Counted from the stretch's first letter, positions 1 to 10,584 are shown. The stretch is DNA of 64,000 bases from Kiritimatiellia bacterium (GCA_012103575.1 WLWN01000001.1:1379792-1443791); one strand, 5' to 3'. Notes: generated by a model not told the origin, from the sequence alone. Numbers and translations: made by a program.

Positions 1-1407
1 TCTTCCGCTGGCTTCACAGTCGATCACGCAAGTAGACGGACCGTTCTCAGAGACTACCATAATCGGCAAACCTGAAAAACTTAGGTTTCTATTTCCTGCG
101 CCCGTATAGGTCCCATCCGCAACTTGAATGATGTCATAATGGGCCGCTACACTTAGCGCAGCTTCAATCGTATCAAATGGATTCGACTGGGACCCGTCAC
201 CTCCTACGGTTGCAGGGTCACTGCCTCCGAGTATCTTGTATACGTCCTGATATCCGTCTTGATCGCTATCTGTATCGGTCAAATCTGTTCCCAAGAAAAG
301 CTCTGCTACATTTGAAAACCTATCACCATCTATATCTTCAGCCCCATCAGAAATGCCGTTGGTGTTAGAGTCAAAACTATTGGTACTGTACCCTAAGGCG
401 GTCTCCAGCGAATCAGGAAGACCATCGTTATCCGTATCAACACAATTTGTTGGAAACGCTTCACATAAGGCTACAGCGGTAATGATCCCAGCATCTGTAA
501 ATCCTTCCGGTACAGGTGATAATTGTGATGCCAAACCGAAAAACGTATCATTTGTTGTAAGTAGCTGAGCCATGACTCCGAGTGTACCAGAAGATGCATT
601 GACTCCTGAAATGGTAAAATTCCCTTCAGAATCAGTCGTTGCTGTGCCCGCTAAACCCACTAAACTAATGGTTACGTTTGAGATAGGAGTGCCACTCAGA
701 TCTTGGACAAACCCTGTTAATGCAGTCAAACTCGCCCCTGGTGAGATGTCTATTCGTGCAATCGCCGTGGCGCCATCATTCACCACACCAATAAAAACTG
801 TGCCTTTTTGAAGCGCTGTAACAAGACCATTGCTGTTGACCGTAGCTATATCGAGATTGCTTATACGGTAAACAGACCCTTTTGATCTAAGGGTTACATC
901 GCTCGAATTCCCATCGGCATACAGGGCTGTGACGCGAACCTGAGTCTGTTGCCCTATCGCAGTTAACGTCGGAACATCAGGCACCGCGGTAATGGAAACA
1001 GGTAAAGGTGGAGGGACATTCGTAAAGATCAGATTCGTTACTACATATGTCTCTCCCTGTTGGATCTGAAAATGATCGGTATAAACATAGGTGGTTTTAC
1101 CGCTAACCGTCGTATAACCGGTAAGTCGCACAAGATCATCGCCGAAGAAATCAGGAGGAGATGCCGGCCCCGTATTCCCAAATTGATCAGGGGTCAAAAT
1201 ATTAGGTATACGGAAAGTTCCATCTGGGTTGACTTGTACGGTTTGACCGGCGACTGTTACCGTCCAGTTTTCATCGAGTTCCTGGGCAAAGACCGTTAGA
1301 TTTAACAGGGAAGACGCAAAAAGCATGGAGCAGCAGAGTCGCAAGCAACTCATAAAATTTTTGTGCCTTTTCGTACTACTATCTTTCATAATTTTATTTT
1401 TATTCAT
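1..1407 (-). CDS. Surface/secreted protein with Big-like, carboxypeptidase-regulatory-like and TSP3-like repeats (C-terminus off left edge)
   Basis: One frame is open from the ATG at 1407 to the left edge, so the C-terminus lies outside the window. Residues about 18-42 form a hydrophobic signal segment ending in VFAQE. A bacterial Ig-like (Big_2-type) region follows, with DIATVNSNGLVTALQKGTVF as its signature. Next is a carboxypeptidase-regulatory-like fold containing TTDSEGNFTISGV. Then come aspartate-rich calcium-binding repeats such as DTDNDGLPDSLET and DTDSDQDGYQDVYK. The last visible part (SNPFDTIEAALSVAAHYDII) looks like the start of a right-handed beta-helix. The start codon lies 2 nt after the stop of the PepSY gene, so the two are probably co-transcribed. 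A role as an extracellular carbohydrate-binding or adhesive protein is inferred from the architecture; no catalytic residues are visible. Confidence 0.8.
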   Translation of the reverse strand, partial: MNKNKIMKDSSTKRHKNFMSCLRLCCSMLFASSLLNLTVFAQELDENWTVTVAGQTVQVNPDGTFRIPNILTPDQFGNTGPASPPDFFGDDLVRLTGYTTVSGKTTYVYTDHFQIQQGETYVVTNLIFTNVPPPLPVSITAVPDVPTLTAIGQQTQVRVTALYADGNSSDVTLRSKGSVYRISNLDIATVNSNGLVTALQKGTVFIGVVNDGATAIARIDISPGASLTALTGFVQDLSGTPISNVTISLVGLAGTATTDSEGNFTISGVNASSGTLGVMAQLLTTNDTFFGLASQLSPVPEGFTDAGIITAVALCEAFPTNCVDTDNDGLPDSLETALGYSTNSFDSNTNGISDGAEDIDGDRFSNVAELFLGTDLTDTDSDQDGYQDVYKILGGSDPATVGGDGSQSNPFDTIEAALSVAAHYDIIQVADGTYTGAGNRNLSFSGLPIMVVSENGPSTCVIDCEASGR

Positions 1408-1409
1408 TA

Positions 1410-1968
1410 TTAACTTCCTTGACGAGTTTGTAGCACTTTTCCAGATTGGGCATCTATATAGACTTCGGTCGCATAATCTGGTCCGCGATACCTGGTACCT
1501 GGCGGCGTTTCCTTGTTAATGGGGAAAATGACACGGATTTTCCCTTCTAAACGTTCAACAAGGATTTCAGACTGTTTATCGAACTCTATATCTCCGATTA
1601 CTTCACGAGCAATCGCTATAGCCTGATCATTCTTAACCACTGCTTGATTCTCCGGTTCTTCGATGTTCCCATAGCTAGTAACATCCTCCTTTACTATGTT
1701 TTGATGCTCTCTACTTTGTTCTGATCCCTTGCCCATTTTTTGAAATTCCGTCGAACGGATTGGATTAGATGAAGACGATAAAGCATTTCTGTTCCTTGTA
1801 GGCGGAGGTGTTGACACTTCTATATCTTGTACGTTCGCTACAACTTCAACCATATTCTTTTGCGGAGGTGTTGCGTCAACCTGTTCTTCAGATTCCTTAG
1901 CAGCAAAATGTTAGCATCAATACGGCAACCAATACCAATAAGACTCCAGCTACAGCACATTTTTTCAT
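1410..1968 (-). pseudogene. Membrane-anchored PepSY-domain protein, frameshifted in a T-run
   Basis: The ATG at 1968 begins a signal-anchor (MKKCAVAGVLLVLVAVLMLT). That frame stops after a few residues, but the next frame continues AAKESEEQVDATPP and runs into a 147-codon frame ending at 1410. A single extra T in the run at 1905-1908 explains the break. The C-terminal 70 residues resemble a PepSY domain: AIAIAREVIGDIEF, then a central strand, then EVYIDAQSGKVLQTR. The middle is low-complexity and rich in Ser, Pro and Asn. The ATG overlaps the TGA of the upstream gene (ATGA), which indicates coupling. It may be a real pseudogene or a sequencing artefact. PepSY domains are generally regarded as protease-inhibitory or regulatory modules; the function here is unknown. 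Confidence 0.6.
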
Positions 1969-3541
1969 GGTGTGGGTCTCCGGGTTAATCCTGTTGAATG
2001 ATAACGCTGTGCTGGATCGGTTTCTGGATGCACCATGGGAATCGTTCCACTACCAACGGGGTTCTCCGTATAGCCATAAACAACGCCAGGAACTTGATCT
2101 GACGTATCAGCGTTATTATCCGGACCTGATGGACCAACCCCACGAGGAAAGCCTGTGCGGTAGGTGGTTGGTGTGTGCGTGTGAAATGACGCAACGGAAC
2201 AGGTGGCTCCTATAACATTTGGTGCTGGAGTTGCAGGTGTATCAGTAGGACGAGTTGGCAAAGGAATCGACGCACCCATTGACGGCCCAACCTAGGGGCC
2301 AAGTGTTACGGGTATATGCTCATACGAATCATTTATTGTGTTTAGAAGTATCCAGAACCCACGCTCCCGTCGTTGATTCGTGGTGCAATCAGTGAGCGTA
2401 TTCGCCCACTCAGTAGCTGTATCCGTCTGAACGATGGTATCGCCAACAATTTGGGTATAAGATGGAAACTGATTCGTCACGACCACATTTGTCGAGTAGC
2501 ATTCGACCCTATTAATTTTTGCCATGCCTCGAAGGTGGAAAAAGCCTGCGATGTTCCCATACCATGGCGTAAGTGTTTTGCTTGTTGCCATTGAGTACCA
2601 AGTAGACTCGATTGTTCTCTTAATTTCAATTTTGTATTCATCAACCGTCACTGAAGCTAGCTCTACCATAACCTCAAGATCACAATCTCGATCATGTTTT
2701 AGCGTCAGAAGATTCTTCTCAACATCCAAGTCTACTTTAACGATAGTCGCGTTAACTGCATCCTGAGCCGTAACAGTGCCGTTCAGGTAAAGCAACTTCA
2801 AGTCAATATCCCGTGGAGAGCTGCCTTGCTTCCTACGGAAAGGATATTCAGGTGGACGATTCCTGCATTATCACTGGAGTTGACAAAGAGAGATAGAAAC
2901 ACTTTATTGCTTAAACAAATGAACCCACCTACAGTCTCTTCATTACTTTCATCAACACCACTCATGGAAAGGTTCACTTGTGCACTCATGGGAGGATCCT
3001 CTTTTTTGCATTCGCCTACAGCGGAATAAGGAGGACAGTTGCAGCCCCAACCCGCTACGCTGATGCCCATGCCTGGATCGGTGACAATACAGGAACCGTC
3101 GTGTAAAACATTGCCTGTGGCCACTATGTTGAATTGTTCGGTGTCGTGATTGAAACTTAGGAAATAGGCAATGGCTCCAGCCTGTAAACCGGAGATGTTG
3201 GGATATTAGATCTGGATGGGCGGATCAAACATCGCGCCGCCGGGTTGTAAGGTCCAGGCAAAGGGCGGGGAGGCCCCGTCAGGGATGGGCATGGGGATTT
3301 CGTCGTGATGGACCTGGTTAATGGACAGGTAAGCTGGATTGGCGGGGCTGGGTATGAAGCCATCTTTGTTTCTCATGGAACCGGCTTTAACGAGCATTTC
3401 TAGTCCAGCTAACCCTGCACAGGTCAGGGTAATATCTTTTGTACCGTCGTATAGGACGGTGTTGGTCGGGTTGAGTGCGCGCAATAAAATGGGTGTGGGC
3501 AACTGGTTTTGGGCATTGGGAACGATCAGGAGTTCATAGCC
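1965..3541 (-). pseudogene. Remnant of a large surface protein with an SFHTHTP-motif C-terminus
   Basis: Successive minus-strand frames (3541-3206, 3124-2798, 2801-2292, 2279-1965) read as one degraded protein. The 3541-2798 part is a single frame broken by TAA at 3206. The 2801-1965 part is another single frame broken by TAG at 2292. The first part has surface-protein segments such as GDTK-like turns and GLQAGAIAYFLSFNHDTEQF. The last part carries SVASFHTHTPTTYR followed by VGPSGPDNNADTSDQVPG and a conserved-looking C-terminus LTRRPTP. I have the impression that this C-terminal signature occurs in large Verrucomicrobia surface proteins, but I cannot verify it here. The 5' end is cut by the IS630 copy at 3542, and the rest of the gene is not recognisable beyond it. 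The TAG at 2292 lies in CCCTAGG and could be a C-to-T change of CCCCAGG. Confidence 0.55.
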
Positions 3542-3550
3542 TAGAGCGCT

Positions 3551-4129
3551 TCACGATTGAGGTGTCGCGATGTAGCACGAAGAAAACCAGCCGATTACCT
3601 CGTCGGGAGAAACCTCTTCGAACGCTTGTGTGATCGCTTCAGATAGTTCCTGCTGACTGCGGGCTGCAAGGCTGCCCAACCGATTCTTTATCTTGCCCCA
3701 CATTTTTTCAATGGGGTCGGAATCGGGGCTGTAGGGTGGAAGGAATCTTACATGGGCCCCACATGACTCAATGAGTTCAATGACCTTGGGATTGTGATGG
3801 ACGCGAAGATTGTCCATGATGACGATGTCTTCAGGTAAAAGAGTCGGGAGAAGAACCCGGCGAATATATTCTCCAAAAACAGCCGTGCCTGTCGCCCCCT
3901 CCCCCTCCATGGTCGCTGTTGTTCCGTCCAGGCGGACCGAAGAAATCAAGGCGGTGGTACACCAATGTCCATGAGGTGTTTTGGCAAAAAGCCTGTTCCC
4001 GCCCAACGCCCGGCCCCGCAGACGAGTCATATTCGTTTTCGCCCCGGATTCATCAATAAAGACAAGGCGACTTGGATCAAGTTTGGCCACCTCTTGGATC
4101 CACTGCTTTCTCAAGAGATTTACATCCAC
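3551..4129 (-). CDS. IS630-family transposase, C-terminal catalytic ORF (orfB), copy 1
   Basis: 192 codons containing the DDE catalytic region: FIDESGAKTNM (first Asp), IVIMDNLRVHH (second Asp) and PYSPDSDPIEKMWGKIK (acidic third position). The N-terminal helix-turn-helix part is encoded in the preceding, differently phased frame at 4373-4077, which here is itself damaged at its start. In the best-preserved copy (18979-19975) the two frames overlap, and a +1 (or -2) shift near a TATAAAAGAAACG tract would fuse them. Confidence 0.85.
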   Translation of the reverse strand: MDVNLLRKQWIQEVAKLDPSRLVFIDESGAKTNMTRLRGRALGGNRLFAKTPHGHWCTTALISSVRLDGTTATMEGEGATGTAVFGEYIRRVLLPTLLPEDIVIMDNLRVHHNPKVIELIESCGAHVRFLPPYSPDSDPIEKMWGKIKNRLGSLAARSQQELSEAITQAFEEVSPDEVIGWFSSCYIATPQS

Positions 4130-4373
4130 CCGGTCTTGCTCGCTGGCGTGAAGCGTTTCTTTTATACCGGCAGCCCAACCGATTCAACGCCCGCTGTACG
4201 GCCATGATCGACCCCTTCACGCCGCTCATGTTCTTGAGTTCTTCAAGCGTTGCCGGGATGTTTGCCCCCCAGTTGAGCCAACGCCTTGAGCTGCTTTCCG
4301 CTGTAGAGGGCCTGACGATGCCCACGCGGTCGGGGAGCGGTCTGTCCGGTTTCGTTGAAACGAGAGAGCCCAC
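4077..4373 (-). pseudogene. IS630-family transposase, N-terminal ORF (orfA), copy 1, damaged
   Basis: This encodes the second half of the DNA-binding region, with EELKNMSGVKGSIMAVQ and NRLGCRYKRNASRQRARPG, as in the intact orfA of copy 2. Compared with copy 2, short insertions and a deletion shift the upstream portion out of frame, so the first helix-turn-helix is lost. The normal ATG (MSIATAEIRRRAID in copy 2) lies near 4491. Confidence 0.7.
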
Positions 4374-5247
4374 GCTGAAACGTTCTAAGATCTACACGAT
4401 AAGAAGATGCGATATCGGCCTGGGGGAACCTTTGCCCATTTTGTAGGCATCTATCGCACGCCGCCGGATTTCTGCTGTTGCTATACTCATGTCATGGAGT
4501 ATAGATCTTCTAGGGAGGCATTTCAATCGTTAAATGCTCTAATAATGCGATCATCCGGAGCAAATGAATACGAAAGATGGACAGAATACGCGTCATTAGA
4601 TAAACCCGTAATGTTAAAGGTTGTAGGATTTGTGGCGCTTGAACCTAAAATATATTCTTCATAGTCTGTTAATCCATCGGAATCCGTATCAGCTGTTGAT
4701 GGATTTGCAATTCCCGAAAGCAACCCATTCGCGGTTTCATAGCCATTGGGAATCCCGTCCCCATTATCATCTGCAATGGTTACTTGAACTGGAGGAGAAA
4801 ATTCAGACGTATTTTTAAAGAAAAAACCGTCAACTTCGCTTGCCGTAACGACAACCCAATTACTTACTCCTACAGGCAAAAGATTAGTAACCACAAAACT
4901 AACGAAACCAAAAAGAGGGTCTGTTTGTTGCGGAACAAATGTTCCAATAAACGTTTTACCCTCCCCTTCGCCAGAAACGCCAATCTCTGGAACCGAAAAA
5001 AATTGAAGAAGATAGCTCGAAAAAGGAGCACTGGCTAAAGATCCAGTAATCGTTAAAGAGTTTCCGTCAGAGATAGCGCTTGAAATAAAAGGATAATTCT
5101 GGAGGGTATTTGGGCCCACATCAGGATCTCCTAAATCATTTGTCGTCACTCCATCTCCACCTAAATCTATCTCAAACCCTTGATTCCCATAGATCGAGTT
5201 CCCACTCATAACAGTATCGATAGATTTATCATCTAAAATAACAAGAC

Positions 5248-6486
5248 CCTGAATCCGTCAGATAAAATCTGACGATTTTTCATTACCTGTTGGGCTAAAG
5301 CGGGGAGGATACCCGTATTCAAACAAACAACCCCACCCCAAACAGGTGTGTATATGAAACAATATAAAATAAAGACTGGCAAGGGCGAACTCAACAGCAC
5401 AAGCGGAAATCATCTTTGCGGCCTGCTGCTTGAGGATCATGCTCAACGGATTCTTCCCTCCAATTTTTCAACCACGCCACTCCGATGCGATCTCTGATCG
5501 GGAGATCCTCCTTACCCAGATCGGCTTACTTTGCAGGTAGAGTAACAATACAAGTGCAAAGGTCCGCAGCATAGTTCATTCTTTGGGTATCTGAACCCCC
5601 CCAAAGGAGAACATAGAATGCCACGAACCTACGAACATTTAAACCGTTATGAACGAGAAGTGATAGCCCAGATGCTAAAAGAAAAAAATAGCAACCCCCA
5701 TTTTCTTTGCTGAAGGGAGAAACCCTTGGCAAAGAGGGAGCAACGAAAATACGAATGGTTTGCTTCGCCAGTTTTTCCCGAAGAAAACCGACTTTGCTGC
5801 CCACAGCTCCGCTCAGTTGAGATGGGCTGTGGAGTTACTGAATAATAGACCGAGAAAATGCTTAGAATATAGAACGCCCAAAGAAATGATGGACAGCTTC
5901 GGTTTTGCACTTGTAAGTTGAGTCTGCAATCATGGACATGGCCCCAGCGAGCAGTACCACAGTGAACTCAAAAGCGATCTTGATGTTGAGCGATTGCCTT
6001 CGGGGAGACTCTGTGCCAATAAGATTATTCTGTTATGCGCCATGGTGGCCTTCAACCTATTGCGCGGTCTTGGCCAAGAGGTCATCAAACGGGCTGGGCT
6101 TGCCCCGCAGAAAATCAACATCCCGCGCTGGCGAATCAAAACGGTTCTCAAAAATATCGTTTATTGCGCGGTTCGATTGGTCCGCCACGCCGGACGAATT
6201 GAACTTCACTTTGGCAAGCGTTGTCGCTGGTTTGAAGTGATACAAGATATTGCCCATTCCTTCGCATAGCCCTCCGTGCATCTTTAACAATACTCTAAGG
6301 CGACTGCCCAAGGAGGCCTACGCCCCAAAATGGCCAAATCAGAGTGAATCTGACCTGTACGCTCAAAAAATTCATCAGGGTGATACTTGCCGGTCCCAAT
6401 CCGCCCAAAAGTGAGCATCTCAAGGAAAAAGTTTTTAACTTTTGAGCCCCAAAACGCCTTCCGAAGCGATAGCTGACGGATTCAGG
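5248..6486 (+). mobile_element. IS1380-family element, copy 1, internally deleted with a nested IS30 remnant
   Basis: Termini are CCTGAATCCGTCAG at 5248 and its inverse at 6486, flanked by AAGA direct repeats. The left 290 bp matches the right end of the full copy at 25195-26839 in reverse complement, including the transposase start (MKQYKIKTGKGELN). The right 560 bp matches the transposase C-terminus (HNG-like GRLCANKIILLCAMVAFNLL and RWRIKTVLKNIVYCAVRLV). The central roughly 800 bp of the transposase is replaced by an IS30-like fragment. The copy is non-autonomous but has both ends. Confidence 0.85.
5535..5925 (+). mobile_element. IS30-family remnant nested in IS1380 copy 1
   Basis: This segment is absent from IS1380 copy 2. 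It starts with an IS30-like transposase N-terminus in the forward frame (MPRTYEHLNRYEREVIAQML) and ends with an IS30-like C-terminus in another frame (ELLNNRPRKCLEYRTPKEM). Imperfect inverted ends share ACAAGTGCAAA near 5553 and 5912. The transposase core is deleted. It is a different IS30 lineage from the elements at 18236 and 20612. Exact borders are uncertain by about 10 bp. Confidence 0.6.
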
Positions 6487-8091
6487 AAGACCATTTTTTC
6501 CGTTCCCTGAGATACTATTTCCAAAAATTGTGTTGCCCGCTGAGTTTGTAATAAGAATACCGTTACAACCGTTTGAAACAATCTGCCCTCTCCGATCAAT
6601 CCCTATTAAGTTTACGTTGACTATATGATTTTGATTAACAGTCGTTGATGGATTATCTCTGGCGATTACAATACCATTACTCACATTCCCTGATATGACG
6701 TTATCTCTAACAGCCGTAGAAACGGCATTGAGCATTTCAACACCGTGACTACCATTTGGAACTCTATTCCCTCCGGAATCGATTCCAATCAAATTATTTT
6801 CGATGCTATTTCCTGTAGGCGTAGTAGAAGTGAGTGCCCTAACAAAAACACCATTCCCATTATTTCCAGAAATTATGTTTCCGTCACCTGATTCACTCCC
6901 TCCGATGACATTGTTGTCTTTCGTTTGTATATGAATACCATGGCCCCCATTCAGAATGGCATTCACTGCAAGACCAATACCAATCCAGTTCCCTTTTACC
7001 TCGTTATTAGAGTCGCTAATTCGAATTCCGTCAGATGTATTCCCTCCTATATAATTTCTCTCAAAACCACTATTCGTACCTCCAATAAGCGCTGTTTGAC
7101 CCTGGACAATGTTTATTCCTACCTCATTTCCCAGAGGGTTTGTTCCTGTCCCGGCTATTCCTATATAATTTGCCTGTATGATAACACCCACTGCACTTGG
7201 ATCAGAGAATCGAATGCCTGAACCACCATTCCCAGATATAATTTGACGAGTTGCACCTGGCATACTACTTCCAATGGTCGTGCCCGACGAAGTCTCTATC
7301 TGTATACCACCGGCATCATTCCCGAACTTTTGTGTTCCCGTTGGGTCTGTACCAATATAGTTGCCCAATATCATATTCCCATTTCCGGAAAGTTGTATGC
7401 CTTGACTCGCATTTGAATAACAGACATTCCGATCTACTGAATTCACACCACCAATTAAGTTTGAACTAGAGAAGACTTTAATTCCATCACCCACATTATC
7501 CGCAAAATAGCATCCTTGAACCGTACAGCTATTAGCCTGTAAACCCAGGCCCCATCTGTACATTTTCTTATATGTATTCCACGAATCACACTATTTGATC
7601 CAAAGAATTGCGTACCGTAAACACAAGAAACGGATGGGTCTCTTTCTAATACAGCGGAGGGTGTTCCTGCTACAGACCCAGGCTGACTATACCCATTGAT
7701 GTATACATGGTTTGTAAAATCTAGACAGGGTTCTGATGTTTGATAAATTCTGTGGGGAAGCGTCCCGGAAATTAAAAACTCAATCACATTTGTCAGATCT
7801 ATGCTGGCATTAATATTTGTAACCGCTCCTGAAAGAGATCCTGGACCCGTCCAATTCGTGGTCGTAACGGTATAGGTAACAGCTTGAGCGTTTTAAATCC
7901 CAAGAGTAAAAACAAAGAAACTAAGTCCAAGCCACAGTTTTACAATAGAAAATATTAACATATTTATCTTATAGATCATTTTTTAAAAACAAAATCCTAT
8001 CAATTTTGACTCACGTCAACTAGTTTTTATTCAATTATTTTACTGAGACTTCTGTGAGCGGCATAGCTGCAACTAAATCCGAAAATTGAAT

Positions 8092-9252
8092 ATGGAAAAT
8101 ATTTTTATAGACATCAGCGTTATTGTCGTTTGTGCAGCTGTCATGGCTTGGCTCGCCACTTTAGGACGGCAACCTATTATCATTGCCTACCTCATTATGG
8201 GCATCCTGATTGGCCCATGGGGATTTGGGCTTATTCAACATGTTACACTAATCGATTCTATTGGCCAAATAGGTGTAACTCTTTTACTGTTTTTAGCCGG
8301 TATGGTCCTACATCCGAACAGGCTCTTTAAGCTCTTTCGGACCAGTACGCTTGTAACTCTCGCACATAGCACCATTGCCTGGGTTCTCCTTTTTATCTTG
8401 ATGAGGCTATGCGGATTTAGCCTTCAGGAAAGCATGTATGCATCTCTTGCCTTTATATTTTCTAGTACTATCCTTGTGGTAAAACTACTACCCACTACGA
8501 CTCTACATCAAAGGTATATGGGGTCTGTATGCATTGCGATTCTCATTATCCAAGACCTTTTAGCTGTCGGATTTTTAGTTTTTATACGGAGTAGCCATGA
8601 ACATTCACTCCTTGAATTCGGTATGGCACTCCCGCTTAAGGCATTACTCCTGATTATATTTTCCATGGGTCTTGAACAATTCTGTTTGAGAAAAATGATG
8701 CGGCAATGTGATCGGTTCCATGAGGAATTATACATGTTATGTTTGGGATGGTGTTTAGGAATATCTGCATTGGCAAAAGAAATCGGTCTTTCCTACGAAG
8801 TAGGAGCTTTTATAGCAGGGTTGGCCCTGGCTCGAAGTCCTCTCTCTCGTTTTTTAACAGAAGGATTAAAACCCCTTAGGGATTTTTTCCTTATGTTTTT
8901 CTTTTTTGCATTAGGCGCAAAACTAGATTTGAAATTGGTCAAAGAATTATGGGTCCCCACACTCACCCTAGGCACCGTTATCTTGGTGACAAGACCCTTT
9001 ATTTTCCAAATCCTATTCAAAAAGAATGGAGAACAAGGTAGTTTTTCAAAAGAAATAGGATTGAGACTTGGTCAAGCGAGTGAGTTCGGTTTGATTATCG
9101 CCGTTACCTTAGAGAGCGCTCAGCAAATTAGGTCCGAAGTGGCGCAGTTAATTCAAATAACTATCATTTTTACGATGCTGGTTTCTTCTTATATTGTGAT
9201 TTCAAAGTGCCCTACCCCTTTAGGAACACACGTACGACTCAAGCAGGATTAG
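8092..9252 (+). CDS. Monovalent cation:proton antiporter, CPA2 family (KefB/KefC/NapA-like membrane domain)
   Basis: 386 residues from the ATG at 8092; an in-frame TTG lies at 8086. About 12 hydrophobic segments cover nearly the whole length. Family-typical motifs include an early GRQPIIIAYLIMGILIGPWG (helix 2), a discontinuous-helix region, the ion-binding helix IAILIIQDLLAVGFLV with its Asp, and VGAFIAGLALARSPLS followed by FFLMFFFFALGAKLD. These proteins exchange Na+ or K+ for protons across the inner membrane and help control pH and turgor. There is no C-terminal RCK/TrkA domain, so this is a short, membrane-domain-only member. It is a single gene facing convergently towards the mtaB-like gene. 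Confidence 0.9.
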   Translation: MENIFIDISVIVVCAAVMAWLATLGRQPIIIAYLIMGILIGPWGFGLIQHVTLIDSIGQIGVTLLLFLAGMVLHPNRLFKLFRTSTLVTLAHSTIAWVLLFILMRLCGFSLQESMYASLAFIFSSTILVVKLLPTTTLHQRYMGSVCIAILIIQDLLAVGFLVFIRSSHEHSLLEFGMALPLKALLLIIFSMGLEQFCLRKMMRQCDRFHEELYMLCLGWCLGISALAKEIGLSYEVGAFIAGLALARSPLSRFLTEGLKPLRDFFLMFFFFALGAKLDLKLVKELWVPTLTLGTVILVTRPFIFQILFKKNGEQGSFSKEIGLRLGQASEFGLIIAVTLESAQQIRSEVAQLIQITIIFTMLVSSYIVISKCPTPLGTHVRLKQD

Positions 9253-9306
9253 TTATCGAGATTCATTAACCTTAGACTTCTAGACCTTCGACTCTTGGTT
9301 ATTAGG

Positions 9307-10584
9307 CTATATATTCGTCCGTAAATTATTTCCTTCGATTGTATCAATCTTTACCGACGATATCGTATTTAATCGTGCGTTTTGGGTCTGTACACGCATA
9401 TAATTATCGCTAAGCCCTGAAAACAAACTATTCGCTTCTTGTCGTTCCCATAAAACAGGCAACATATTTCCAACCATCGACTTTCGATACGTGGCCGCTA
9501 ACAAATCGGTCGTTGCCTTCACTTCCTTATAACGATGTTGTTTAACATCCCGCGGAATTTGATCGGACATCGTAGCGGCATCTGTTCCGGGCCTGGGACT
9601 AAACGTAAAAATATGTGCCCCTGCATAGTTCATTTGTTTTATAAACTCGATGCTTTCGCCATGCTCATCGTTTGTTTCACCCGGAAAGCCAACGATAATA
9701 TCTGTGGTGATCGCGATGCCGGGGATTCCTTTGTACAATGCATCTATTTTTTCTGCATAAATATTCACATCATAAGATCTTCGCATACGGCGTAACACAC
9801 TATCACTTCCACTTTGTAGACTCATATGTAGGTGTCGGCATAAACGGGGCTTGTAATCTGTCCACAACGTCATCCAACTATATTTAAAATTCCAAGGTTC
9901 TAAAGAAGATAAACGAACACGAGGAATCGGAGTCTCTTCTAAAATCCGTTCTAGCAACAACCCCAAATCTGTAGCCCCATCACCGTATGCTCCTCCATGA
10001 ACACCCGTGAGAACTACTTCTTGGCATCCTTTTTGAGCCAACCCTTGAATCTCTCCAATAATCTCGTTTGCCTGTCGACTTTGAGAAGCGCCACGAGCAA
10101 TCGTCGTTAAACAGAAACTACATCGAAGATTGCAGCCATCCTGAATCTTTACAAACGCACGTGTATGATCTAATATCAACGGATAAATCGGAAGACGACC
10201 TAAGGGCTTATAGTCCATCCCTAACGATAAACCATCCATCCCAAATTTTTCCAGGGTCAGCCCCACTAATCGTTCTTTATCCACATTCGAAACAATCAGT
10301 TCAGCTTGCGTAAATGCATCTGGAGTCACCTCGCTATGACACCCTGTTACAACCACCTTTTGTCCATGTCGCATGGGACGAGCGGCCCGACGTGATTTTT
10401 TCCCTGCTTCATCTGTAACCGTGCACGTATTCACGACCCGAATATCGGCCGACCTTTCATCATCTACCACTTCATGACCGGCCAAGATAAATCCTTGAGC
10501 CATGCGCTCAGCTTCGGCTTGATTAAGTCGACACCCTAATGTATGGAAATAGATTTTTATATGCTTCTTCCCTTTATCGTACAC
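9307..10584 (-). CDS. mtaB: tRNA (t6A37) methylthiotransferase, MtaB/MiaB-like
   Basis: 425 residues. The N-terminal UPF0004 domain begins at FHTLGCRLNQAEAERMAQGF and has the cysteines expected for the auxiliary Fe-S cluster (GCR, NTCTV and VTGCHSE). The radical SAM core has the CxxxCxxC motif in DGCNLRCSFCLTTIARG, followed by VVLTGVHGGAYG, HMSLQSGSDSVLRRMRRSY and TDIIVGFPGET. A C-terminal TRAM-like region follows. The enzyme adds a methylthio group to threonylcarbamoyladenosine at tRNA position 37. The CRLNQAE signature favours MtaB over MiaB or RimO. It appears to stand alone, about 50 bp from the antiporter end. Confidence 0.9.
   Translation of the reverse strand: MYDKGKKHIKIYFHTLGCRLNQAEAERMAQGFILAGHEVVDDERSADIRVVNTCTVTDEAGKKSRRAARPMRHGQKVVVTGCHSEVTPDAFTQAELIVSNVDKERLVGLTLEKFGMDGLSLGMDYKPLGRLPIYPLILDHTRAFVKIQDGCNLRCSFCLTTIARGASQSRQANEIIGEIQGLAQKGCQEVVLTGVHGGAYGDGATDLGLLLERILEETPIPRVRLSSLEPWNFKYSWMTLWTDYKPRLCRHLHMSLQSGSDSVLRRMRRSYDVNIYAEKIDALYKGIPGIAITTDIIVGFPGETNDEHGESIEFIKQMNYAGAHIFTFSPRPGTDAATMSDQIPRDVKQHRYKEVKATTDLLAATYRKSMVGNMLPVLWERQEANSLFSGLSDNYMRVQTQNARLNTISSVKIDTIEGNNLRTNI

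Larger units (their letters stand above)
3542..4541 (-). mobile_element. IS630-family insertion sequence, copy 1
   Basis: About 1000 bp bounded by TA dinucleotides, with ends TAGAGCGCTTCACGATTGA and the reverse complement of a TCAATCGTTAAATGCTCTA-type end. TA target duplication is typical of IS630/Tc1-like elements. It is almost identical to copies at 18979-19975 and 31061-32061. The element cuts a beta-helix gene on its right (4542 onward) and a surface-protein gene on its left. The N-terminal reading frame is disturbed relative to copy 2 by short indels near 4250, 4300 and 4430, so this copy is probably inactive alone. Confidence 0.9.
4542..7979 (-). pseudogene. Right-handed beta-helix surface protein, interrupted by IS1380-type and IS630 elements
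   Basis: The start is an ATG at 7979 followed by a signal peptide (IVKLWLGLSFFVFTLG). An in-frame TAA interrupts before NAQAVTYTVTTTNWTGPGSL. A frameshift near 7560 leads into a long run of parallel beta-helix rungs, for example GNTISGNG-like repeats and ISGNGGSGIRFSDPS. At 6486/5248 the reading frame is split by an IS1380-type element with AAGA on both sides. Removing it restores ISGNGKNGL joined to a continuation containing MSGNSIYGNQGFEIDLGG. The C-terminal part has an Ig-like region and a TSP3-like motif (DDNGDGIPNGYET and DTDSDGLTDYEEYILG), and ends where the IS630 copy begins at 4541. The intact form was probably a secreted adhesin or polysaccharide-acting protein; no enzyme residues are evident. 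Confidence 0.8.

Noticed and set aside
1967..2215. Plus-strand 82-codon frame
   Set aside because: It lies opposite the SFHTHTP surface-protein remnant and has no ribosome-binding site or family likeness.
4523..5209. A separate 228-residue protein (MSGNSIYGNQGFEIDL...)
   Set aside because: It is the C-terminal part of the larger beta-helix gene; the frame joins the 6487-7979 part when IS1380 copy 1 is removed.
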